From positions 1 through 7,451 of the forward strand of contig JANQNI010000316.1 of NCBI GenBank assembly GCA_028289805.1: a stretch of 7,451 nucleotides of DNA, read 5' to 3'. This DNA comes from Thermoplasmatota archaeon (GTDB taxonomy: Archaea > Thermoplasmatota > E2 > JACPAO01 > JAHFTW01). Below, piece by piece: positions 1 to 5,026 of this stretch. The notes below the pieces were generated by a model, which saw nothing but the letters and a program-made list of their open reading frames with translations, did no database searches and had not been told where the DNA came from. The translations under genes were made by a program, and so were the position numbers. The stretch's first letter is position 1, and every line of letters starts with the position of its first letter.

Positions 1-306
1 CCCGGCCTCGGCGGCTCCGTGGTTGCCGATGGGGTGGACCGGCAGGCTCGGCTGGCCGCTGGCGGCGCGGTGGCGGCTCAGGAACCACACGGCGCCGACG
101 GGCCACCCCAGTTCCAGCAGGTCGTCGCCCAGCGCCTCGTCGAAGATGGTCGGCCCGTCCACCTCCACCAGCACGTCGTAGCCACGCTGGTGCATGGGGT
201 GGCCGCGAAACGTCGATCCGGTGTCGACCCAGTCCCCCGTTTCCAGGAGGCAGTCGCGGATGTTCAGGGAGGCCGAGTCCGAGCGGCTTGCGACCAGGAC
301 GCGCAC
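1..306 (-). CDS. dtdA: D-aminoacyl-tRNA deacylase (DtdA/GEK1 type), N-terminal part
   Basis: This gene removes D-amino acids wrongly attached to tRNA, which recycles the tRNA and keeps D-residues out of proteins. It is the archaeal and plant form of the deacylase, unrelated to bacterial Dtd and known to be metal-dependent. The 102 visible codons start at GTG (306-304) with VRVLVASRSDSASLNI. They continue to the diagnostic block FLSRHRAASGQPSLPVHPIGN (split here as FLSRH at residues 75-79 and SGQPSLPVH at 83-91), then GNHGAAEAG at 94-102. The SRH, the H91 and the GN-H are the conserved family features. An in-frame stop lies at 333-331 and GTG is the only usual start codon after it, so the start is secure. 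The gene lies 17 bases after the stop of the upstream 165-residue gene and is probably co-transcribed with it. The C-terminal half lies beyond the left edge. No Shine-Dalgarno sequence is visible. Confidence 0.9.
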   Translation of the reverse strand, partial: MRVLVASRSDSASLNIRDCLLETGDWVDTGSTFRGHPMHQRGYDVLVEVDGPTIFDEALGDDLLELGWPVGAVWFLSRHRAASGQPSLPVHPIGNHGAAEAG

Positions 307-323
307 GGCCGGCGAGGCGGGGG

Positions 324-821
324 CTACCGCTTAAGCGCCTTGACAACGCGCGGCCCCGGCACCGCCTTCCAGACGGCGCGCTTGAGGTAGTGCCGTCCCA
401 GCATCAATCCCAAACCCACGATCACGTAGGCGGCGAAGTGGTGGTTCTTGGTGCGGCCCGCCGGCATCACCTTGCCGGGCTTGGTGCCGGTGATGGGGAC
501 GAAGGCGTCGTTGATGTGCCGCGTCGGGAGGCCGTGGCGGGCCAGGATCTCTCCGATCTCCTCGTGGGCGCCGCGCCGGTGGCTCCAGAGGTGCTGCACG
601 AACTTGTTGGACAACTCCACCTCCGACTCCAGGCGGCCGTCCTTGAAGGCCCGGATGTGGATCTGCATGTCGTCGGGCTCCTGCCGGATGACGCCCCACA
701 CCATGCCGGGCTTGCGCGCCTGCTTCAGGTCGCGCTTGAAGCCCTCGGCGAGGAAGACCGCCTTGGCGCTCAGCAGCCACACGCGGATGTCGTGTGGGAT
801 GCCCTTGGTCTCCTCGGCCAT
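324..821 (-). CDS. Hypothetical protein, 165 aa, with one C-terminal hydrophobic segment
   Basis: I do not recognise the family. The product is 165 residues starting MAEETKGIPHD. It is basic and amphipathic, with a central charged part (residues 40-100, including EVELSNKFVQHLWSHRRGAHEE). Near the C-terminus one short uninterrupted hydrophobic run (about 129-142, FAAYVIVGLGLMLG) is followed by a very basic tail (GRHYLKRAVWK...VVKALKR). This could be a tail anchor or a buried helix; about 14 residues is short for a membrane span. The ATG at 821-819 was chosen because the open frame continues upstream only through sequence that is the reverse complement of the divergent cysteine-rich gene. The next gene downstream is dtdA, 17 bases away, so the two probably form one operon. 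The link to tRNA quality control is by position only. Confidence 0.7.
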   Translation of the reverse strand: MAEETKGIPHDIRVWLLSAKAVFLAEGFKRDLKQARKPGMVWGVIRQEPDDMQIHIRAFKDGRLESEVELSNKFVQHLWSHRRGAHEEIGEILARHGLPTRHINDAFVPITGTKPGKVMPAGRTKNHHFAAYVIVGLGLMLGRHYLKRAVWKAVPGPRVVKALKR

Positions 822-906
822 GAAAATCGATGGGCGGCTCACCGGTTTGACCCTTTTGCTCGACCCCGTGGGCCGCCTCGGTGGCTGCATCCTGACCCAT
901 GCCCTG

Positions 907-1293
907 ATGAACGCACCCGGGCGTGGCGCCTCCGTGTCCGCCGCCGGGCCCCCGCCCGCTCCCGACTCCACGCCCTGTCCGCATTGCGCCGCCGACGTGC
1001 CGGTGCCCGACGACGTGGACGAGGGCACGTGCCCGGCCTGCGGGGCCGCGCTGCGCTTCGTGGACGCCCCGCAGCGGCCCTGCGACGGCTGCGGCGCCCC
1101 CGTGCTCCTGCCGCCCGGCGCCGCCGCGGTGACGTGCCCTTCATGCGGTCTCCTGCAGGCCGTGCAGGCCGGCCGCGGCGTCGTGGTGGAGGTCCGCTGT
1201 CCGCGCTGCCGGCGCCGGTTGCGCTTCCCGCCGGGCATCGGGCACACCACGTGCCCCCATTGTGCAGTGGCAATGGACGTGAAGCAAGGGTGA
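907..1293 (+). CDS. Small protein of three tandem zinc ribbons (six CxxC motifs)
   Basis: A 128-residue protein that consists almost entirely of CxxC knuckles: C24/C27, C42/C45, C59/C62, C77/C80, C98/C101 and C116/C119. The first cysteines of each pair of knuckles are exactly 18 residues apart in all three units (24-42, 59-77, 98-116), giving three zinc ribbons of about 22 residues each. Units two and three read C-x2-C-x(4)-L-x2-P-G-x(5)-C-x2-C, close to the LSD1-type zinc finger (CxxCRxxLMYPxGAxxVxCxxC); unit three keeps the CRxxL form. No catalytic domain, signal or membrane segment is present. The function is unknown; an adaptor or nucleic-acid or protein binding role is inference. The start at ATG 907 follows 85 bases of divergent spacer. 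The frame stays open upstream to 448, but that stretch is antisense to the minus-strand gene. No clear ribosome binding site is seen. Confidence 0.82.
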   Translation: MNAPGRGASVSAAGPPPAPDSTPCPHCAADVPVPDDVDEGTCPACGAALRFVDAPQRPCDGCGAPVLLPPGAAAVTCPSCGLLQAVQAGRGVVVEVRCPRCRRRLRFPPGIGHTTCPHCAVAMDVKQG

Positions 1294-1298
1294 TATGG
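1291..1298 (+). promoter_or_regulatory. Weak TATA-like element before the twin CCCH gene
   Basis: The bases TGATATGG are one of the few AT-rich spots in this stretch. They are centred about 27 bases before the ATG at 1322, the distance expected for a leaderless archaeal transcript. They overlap the stop codon of the preceding zinc-ribbon gene. An alternative is translation from a longer message using GAAGGA at 1311-1316, 5 bases before the ATG. The evidence is position and composition only. Confidence 0.25.
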
Positions 1299-1321
1299 TT
1301 CCTCCTGGATGAAGGAACCGT

Positions 1322-2287
1322 ATGGCACGGCCACTCACCGAACACTCCACCAAGCTGCGCACCGGCAAGGGCGCCCGGACCCCGAGCGACGCCGCGCCGC
1401 ACGCACCGGCCCGCTCCCGCGTCCTGGAGCCGGTGGATGGCGGCCGTCTGCGCCGCATCGTCTTCGAGGGCTCCGAACGCCCGGCGTCCACCCCCGAGCC
1501 CATGCCCGCGCACCACGAGGCGTCCGCGTGGCGCAGCCGCAGCGGCGACGACATCGACGACATCCGCTTCGAGGTGGACAACCTCCACCGCACGCGCAGC
1601 CGCAGCAAGCCCCTGGACCTCGACGCCCCCATGGAGACCGGCTCCGTCTACGAGACGGACCGCGGCGCCATCCGGGAGGCACGCCAGGGCGACCGCCGCG
1701 TGCTCTACACCGCCCGCCGCACCGACGCGGGCGTCGAGGAACGCCGCTTCACGTCCAACCTCGTGGACATGGTGCTGGCCAAGAAGACGCCCGTCGAGGA
1801 GGAGACGGTCGTCGAGGAGAGCGTCGAGTACGTCCCCCGGCGCCGCCGCGTCGTGGAAGAGCTCCCCGTCGACGTGCCCGAGAGGGCCGGCTCGGAGTCC
1901 GCCACCTACCAGCCGCAGTGCGTCGCGGTGACCCGGAGCGGCCTGCAGTGCCGCAACTCCGCCAAGGGCGGCAGCGAGCTGTGCGGGAGCCACCAGGACT
2001 ACACGCCCGCCTCCCTGGCCGACCTGACGGACACCGAGCCCGCGGTGGCGGGCGCCGAGGACACCAAGGCCGGCGGCGGCAAGAAGCACGCCGTGGGCGG
2101 CAAGCAGGCCCAGTGCGGCGCCTACACCAAGGACGGCCTCCAGTGCCGCAACAGCAGCCGCAAGGGCAGCAAGTACTGCGTCACCCACAAGGGCTACCGC
2201 GCCCCCACCCGCGCCCAGCTCGAGGCCCGCCTCGACACCAAGCCCCGCTGGGCCCAGGCGCCGGACACGATGCCGACTGTTAACTAG
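1322..2287 (+). CDS. Disordered protein with two C-x9-C-x10-C-x2-H zinc motifs (DUF5763-like)
   Basis: A 321-residue protein whose C-terminal third carries two copies of one motif: C200, C210, C221, H224 and C265, C275, C286, H289. Both copies have identical spacing (C-x9-C-x10-C-x2-H) and share GLQCRNS, a lysine/glycine-rich turn and a trailing Y-x-A/P. The pattern C-x-A-x-T-x-x-G-x-Q-C ... C-x-x-H resembles the small DUF5763-type motif seen in phage and bacterial proteins; this is recalled, not searched. Each copy probably binds one zinc ion. The first 190 residues look disordered and charged, with RS/RT patches (69-73, 91-96). A stretch alternating acidic and basic runs (157-190) includes RRRR at 173-176. 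No catalytic motif is visible. ATG 1322 has GAAGGA at 1311-1316 as a possible ribosome binding site. The gene follows the triple-ribbon gene by 28 bases, so the pair may be co-expressed. The function is unknown. Confidence 0.8.
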   Translation: MARPLTEHSTKLRTGKGARTPSDAAPHAPARSRVLEPVDGGRLRRIVFEGSERPASTPEPMPAHHEASAWRSRSGDDIDDIRFEVDNLHRTRSRSKPLDLDAPMETGSVYETDRGAIREARQGDRRVLYTARRTDAGVEERRFTSNLVDMVLAKKTPVEEETVVEESVEYVPRRRRVVEELPVDVPERAGSESATYQPQCVAVTRSGLQCRNSAKGGSELCGSHQDYTPASLADLTDTEPAVAGAEDTKAGGGKKHAVGGKQAQCGAYTKDGLQCRNSSRKGSKYCVTHKGYRAPTRAQLEARLDTKPRWAQAPDTMPTVN

Positions 2288-2289
2288 GC

Positions 2290-2297
2290 TTTATTTA
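2290..2297 (+). promoter_or_regulatory. TATA-like box at the left end of the island
   Basis: TTTATTTA lies 3 bases after the stop of the twin CCCH gene. If it works as an archaeal TATA box, transcription would start near 2320, within or beside the long hairpin, and would give the DUF4760-like gene a long structured 5' leader. It could equally be a T-rich terminator for the preceding gene. Confidence 0.35.
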
Positions 2298-2304
2298 TCA
2301 GGTC

Positions 2305-2380
2305 GCCTTACAGACTTGTAGACCTCCCGCCAATGACTAAGTATACCTTACGTCTAACAGCGGGAGAGAACTGAGTCGGC
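2305..2380. repeat. Long nested inverted repeat, candidate structured RNA
   Basis: Several complementary segments are nested around one centre. From inside out: TAAG (2338-2341) pairs with CTTA (2347-2350) around loop TATAC. GAC (2335-2337) pairs with GTC (2352-2354), leaving C2351 as a single bulge. CTCCCGC (2324-2330) pairs with GCGGGAG (2360-2366) across a CAAT/TAACA internal loop. More weakly, GACT (2313-2316) pairs with AGTC (2374-2377) and GCC (2305-2307) with GGC (2378-2380). The two 7-bp helices are perfect apart from the bulge. There is no T-run after it, so it is not a standard terminator. It may be a leader structure of the downstream gene, a small RNA, or a DNA hairpin used by a mobile element. 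No known RNA family is recognised. Confidence 0.55.
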
Positions 2381-2403
2381 AGGAGCCCGAACGGGAGCCA
2401 TAC

Positions 2404-2438
2404 CCTCAAACTCAAAACACTGAGGACAAACTCATGTG
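2404..2438. repeat. Second hairpin with a competing alternative pairing
   Basis: CACTGAG (2418-2424) pairs with CTCA (2431-2434) and GTG (2436-2438), leaving T2435 bulged, around loop GACAAA. The layout of 3 bp, a one-base 3' bulge and 4 bp matches the inner hairpin at 2335-2354, but with different bases. CCTCA (2404-2408) can instead pair with TGAGG (2421-2425), which uses the same TGAG and excludes the first hairpin. Mutually exclusive helices in a leader often act as a switch, but that function is inference here. Confidence 0.4.
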
Positions 2439-2500
2439 GCGCGGATACTAGACCCGAACCAACAATCTTCCCCCCTCTTCCTCCGCCCCCAAACGTTATT

Positions 2501-3157
2501 GTGTATCCTCTGTTGGCTGCGCGTGTGGCTTCTTGGAGAGACCGCCCTCCGGGACACTACGGTTCGGTTCGATTCCACCTTACTACGGGCGGAACGTCAG
2601 CACTCATTATGGCCGCTGTCATAGCGACGTGGGTGCTCTTCGACACTAAACGAGGCGCTATCGAAGCGCTGGCCCCAATCGGCGGTGGCGCAGTGGTTCT
2701 TTATGCAGCACTCTATGCATCTGAATCCCTCCGCCACACAATCGGAAGATCAAAGGCCCAAAATGCATTTTCAATCCTCTCAAGATTTGACGAAGAAGAT
2801 TTCTTAAAGACGAGAACTTTTGTGGAAAAGCATTTGGAAGAAAATCATTTAGGTGGAAAAGAAATAAATGATCTTCTCGAAAACTATCCTATAAGCAGAA
2901 GGAGATTGCGAGCCTTACTCGGCTACTTTGAAGATATGGCATTAGCGATTGAAACTCGGCACGCAGACGAACTAATATTGTTTAGATCCATGCGAGGCGT
3001 GTTAGTCAACCACGTTGGTTGTTTGAGACCCTATATCGAATATCAACAGAATATCAAAAACGATGATAAAATTTTTTGCGAGTCGATTAGACTCTGCAAT
3101 GCATGGTCTGAGAATAAATCTTTGATTGACGGTGAGCTTTTGATTAACGAGGGCTGA
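2501..3157 (+). CDS. Two-helix membrane protein with DUF4760-like cytoplasmic domain
   Basis: A product of 218 residues from GTG 2501, or 182 from ATG 2609. Two hydrophobic segments lie near the N-terminus (about 33-47, SALIMAAVIATWVLF, and 54-74). They precede a soluble helical domain (about 78-205) rich in acidic, basic and aromatic residues. The parts LLGYFEDMALAIETRHADE (140-157) and VGCLRPYIEYQ (172-182) resemble DUF4760, a family of unknown function found mostly in bacteria; this is from memory. Starting at ATG 2609 would cut into the first hydrophobic segment, so I prefer an upstream start, but residues 1-32 look atypical and no ribosome binding site is visible for either. Codon use is much more AT-rich than its neighbours, consistent with transfer. 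It stands alone in the island. Its role is unknown; a membrane-bound accessory or defence protein is speculation. Confidence 0.65.
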   Translation: MYPLLAARVASWRDRPPGHYGSVRFHLTTGGTSALIMAAVIATWVLFDTKRGAIEALAPIGGGAVVLYAALYASESLRHTIGRSKAQNAFSILSRFDEEDFLKTRTFVEKHLEENHLGGKEINDLLENYPISRRRLRALLGYFEDMALAIETRHADELILFRSMRGVLVNHVGCLRPYIEYQQNIKNDDKIFCESIRLCNAWSENKSLIDGELLINEG

Positions 3158-3165
3158 CAGCTTAG

Positions 3166-3179
3166 TGGCAATCCTGCCA
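3166..3179. repeat. Small hairpin after the DUF4760-like gene
   Basis: TGGCA (3166-3170) and TGCCA (3175-3179) form a perfect 5-bp stem with loop ATCC, 8 bases after the stop codon at 3155-3157. No T-run follows, so a terminator role is doubtful. It lies near the right edge of the low-GC island. Confidence 0.3.
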
Positions 3180-3210
3180 AGGCTCCGTCGCCAACGTTCA
3201 AGAAGGCGTA

Positions 3211-3227
3211 CGGGTGGGAAACCCCCG
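3211..3227 (+). promoter_or_regulatory. GAAA-loop hairpin touching the arcS start codon
   Basis: CGGG (3211-3214) pairs with CCCG (3224-3227), and GG (3216-3217) pairs with CC (3222-3223). T3215 is bulged and the loop is GAAA (3218-3221), a stable tetraloop type. The last pair uses the G of the GTG start codon at 3227, so folding would hide the start of arcS. In GC-rich DNA this could arise by chance. Confidence 0.3.
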
Positions 3228-5026
3228 TGCTGGAAGTCCTGCACCGCGACGGCCGTGCCCGCATCGCCTCCTGGCAGCCCAGCGACGAGCACGTCGTGAC
3301 GAGTCCCTGCCTCGTCGTCCCCGAGACGCGCCAGGTCCCGTTGCCGCCGTGGACGGAGGTATCCGTCACGCGCACGCCCACGGGCCGCGACGGCGTCGTG
3401 GAACTGGTCAGCGCCGGGACGTGGTTCTACGAGGACGAGGACGCATCCAGTCCCCTGGGCCTCGTGGTGCGCCCGCCGCAGCCGGGCCCGACGACGCAGG
3501 TGCAGGTGGTCCCCGTGGGCGAGGAACTGGCCGTCTTCCACGACGCCGCCGGTTGGGCCAGCAACCCCGAGAAGCTGGTGCCCGCCCTCGTGGAGGCCCG
3601 CCGTGAGGCGACCCCCGGCCGCCTCCTGTGGGCCCCCGGCCTCGGCGTCCCCGCCGACTACGCCGTCTGGTCGTGGCTCGGCGTGGACCTCTTCGACGCC
3701 AGCCCCCTGATGCTGGCCGCCGCGCGCGGCGTCGCCCTCACCGTCGACGGCCCCCTGCCGAAGGCGGATGCGGAGGCGCTCTACGGCGACGGCGCGCCCT
3801 GGGACACCGCCGCCCTCACCGCCTTCAACCTGGAGCAGGCGAGCCTCGAGCTGCGCCGCGTCCAGCACGCCGTGCGCACCGGCTCGCTGCGCCAACTCGC
3901 CGAGCGCCGCGCCCCGACCCACCCGGACACGGTCGCCCTGCTGCGCCGCTTCGACGCCGAGCACGGCTTCCTGGAGGCCGCCGCCCCCGTCCACGCTGCG
4001 CCGGAGGTGCCCTGCATGACGTGGGACTCCCTCTGGATGCCCGCCGTGGAGCGCTTCCGCCGCCGCGTGCGCGACGCCTACACGCCGCCCGCCTCCGCGG
4101 ACGTCCTGGTGCTGCTGCCGTGCTCGGCGCGCAAGCCGTACCGCCTGAGCAAGACGCACCGCTACTTCCAGCGCGCCCTCGACGACTCCGGCGTGCGCCA
4201 CCGCGTCCATGAGGTCATGGTCACCTCACCCCTGGGCCTCGTGCCCCGCGAGCTGGAGGACATGCACCCCGCCAACAAGTACGACGTGCCCGTCACGGGC
4301 CACTGGAACGGCGACGAGGAGGAGCTGATCCGCACCCAGCTGGCGGCCCTGCTGGAGGCCGGCGACTACAAGCACGTCGTCGCCCACGTGCCCGCCTCCA
4401 CGTTCACGTTCCTGCGCGACCTCCTGCCCGACGGCGCCCTGCACACCGCCCACGGCCGCCCCAGCAGCAAGGCGGACTGCGACCGGTTGCGCGACGTGCT
4501 GCGCAACATCAAGACCGCCGACCCCCGCAAGAACGCCCCCGGCTTCACGGACGCCAAGGCGCGCAAGCTGGAGGACGTGCAGGGCATCGCCTCCTTCCAG
4601 TTCGGCGCCGAGGTCGCGGAGGAACTGTGCGCCGGCGGCACCGCCACCGGCCGCGTCCCCTACGTCAAGCTCACCGGCCCCGACGGCAAGCAGCGCGGCC
4701 AGACCAGCCCCGAGCGCGGCCTCCTGAGCCTGACGCTGGCGGGGGCGGAGGTGGTCGCCCGGCACGAGACCAAGCGCGTCCACATCGGCGACTTCTGGAT
4801 CCGCAAGACCGGCAGCCTGTTCGCCGTGGGCGTCGACGGCGCCGACGCGGACGTGCGCCCCGGCGACGACGTGGTCGTCGTCCACGGCGACGAGGTGCGC
4901 GGCTGCGGTCAGGCGCTCATGTCGGCCGAGGAGATGGCCAGCGCCCGGCGCGGCGTCGCCGTGCAGCTCCGGCACATCGTCAAGGAGCCCAAGAAGACGG
5001 CGACCCCCCAGGAGGTGGCCGCGTGA
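3227..5026 (+). CDS. arcS: Archaeosine synthase ArcS (TgtA2)
   Basis: ArcS acts on tRNA already carrying preQ0 at position 15. Established work shows that it attaches lysine to the nitrile, and a radical SAM partner then converts the adduct to archaeosine. The 599-residue product has the expected order: an N-terminal transglycosylase-like domain (about 1-260), the ArcS core (about 290-465) and a C-terminal PUA RNA-binding domain (about 517-590, VHIGDFWIRKTGSLFAVGV ... VRPGDDVVVV). The signature PC-x3-KPY-x2-S-x2-H is exact at 298-311 (PCSARKPYRLSKTH), so K303 is the conserved lysine. TSPLGLVPRELED (333-345) and YDVPVTG (352-358) also fit. The transglycosylase motif is degenerate (LGVDLFDASP, 151-160), as usual in ArcS. 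GTG 3227 is the first start codon after an in-frame TGA at 3155, and MLEVLHRDGRARI fits the family N-terminus. It overlaps raSEA by 4 bases. Confidence 0.95.
   Translation: MLEVLHRDGRARIASWQPSDEHVVTSPCLVVPETRQVPLPPWTEVSVTRTPTGRDGVVELVSAGTWFYEDEDASSPLGLVVRPPQPGPTTQVQVVPVGEELAVFHDAAGWASNPEKLVPALVEARREATPGRLLWAPGLGVPADYAVWSWLGVDLFDASPLMLAAARGVALTVDGPLPKADAEALYGDGAPWDTAALTAFNLEQASLELRRVQHAVRTGSLRQLAERRAPTHPDTVALLRRFDAEHGFLEAAAPVHAAPEVPCMTWDSLWMPAVERFRRRVRDAYTPPASADVLVLLPCSARKPYRLSKTHRYFQRALDDSGVRHRVHEVMVTSPLGLVPRELEDMHPANKYDVPVTGHWNGDEEELIRTQLAALLEAGDYKHVVAHVPASTFTFLRDLLPDGALHTAHGRPSSKADCDRLRDVLRNIKTADPRKNAPGFTDAKARKLEDVQGIASFQFGAEVAEELCAGGTATGRVPYVKLTGPDGKQRGQTSPERGLLSLTLAGAEVVARHETKRVHIGDFWIRKTGSLFAVGVDGADADVRPGDDVVVVHGDEVRGCGQALMSAEEMASARRGVAVQLRHIVKEPKKTATPQEVAA
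5011..5017 (+). promoter_or_regulatory. Strong Shine-Dalgarno sequence for raSEA
   Basis: GGAGGTG lies inside the end of arcS, 5 bases before the GTG start of raSEA at 5023, and is a full match to the usual 16S rRNA 3' end. It fixes the start of raSEA and indicates translation from the shared message. The first genes of transcription units here lack such a site. Confidence 0.8.

Larger units (their letters stand above)
2288..3180. other. Low-GC island, probably acquired, between the cysteine-rich genes and arcS
   Basis: Base composition changes sharply at the stop codon of the preceding gene and returns to the GC-rich background just before arcS. In 2761-2820, 19 of 60 bases are G or C, against 44 of 60 in 4861-4920. 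Codon choice also changes: the DUF4760-like gene uses many A/T-ending codons, unlike every neighbour. The island holds a structured non-coding stretch (2288-2500) and that one gene. I found no transposase, integrase, tRNA or convincing flanking direct repeats; a shared GTCGCC at 2302-2307 and 3187-3192 is too short to count as an attachment duplication. Horizontal transfer is inferred from composition alone, and the borders are approximate. Confidence 0.6.

Noticed and set aside
448..906. N-terminal extension of the triple-ribbon gene
   Set aside because: The extension is the antisense of the minus-strand 165-residue gene and has no recognisable domain; ATG 907 lies just before the first ribbon.
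839..2188. Long minus-strand open frame of 449 codons
   Set aside because: Its product is Ala/Gly/Arg/Val low-complexity sequence typical of antisense frames in GC-rich DNA, and it covers two plus-strand genes with clear zinc motifs.
2331..2373. C/D-box-like bases (AATGAC and CTGA) suggesting a box C/D small RNA
   Set aside because: The C box departs from RUGAUGA and no C'/D' pair is present; the stems explain this stretch better.
2566..2576. GGTTCGATTCC, resembling a tRNA T-loop
   Set aside because: The flanking bases do not form the 5-bp T stem, and no D or anticodon arm or acceptor stem can be placed around it.
2436..2624. 62-codon open frame beginning at an ATG-like start in the island
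   Set aside because: It overlaps the DUF4760-like gene in another frame and shows no domain, ribosome binding site or coding pattern.
2302..3192. GTCGCC at both ends of the low-GC island as a target-site duplication
   Set aside because: Six GC-rich bases are common here by chance, and the copies do not sit exactly at the composition borders.
3002..4210. Minus-strand open frame of 402 codons opposite arcS
   Set aside because: It is antisense to the well supported ArcS domains, and its composition is that of a shadow frame.
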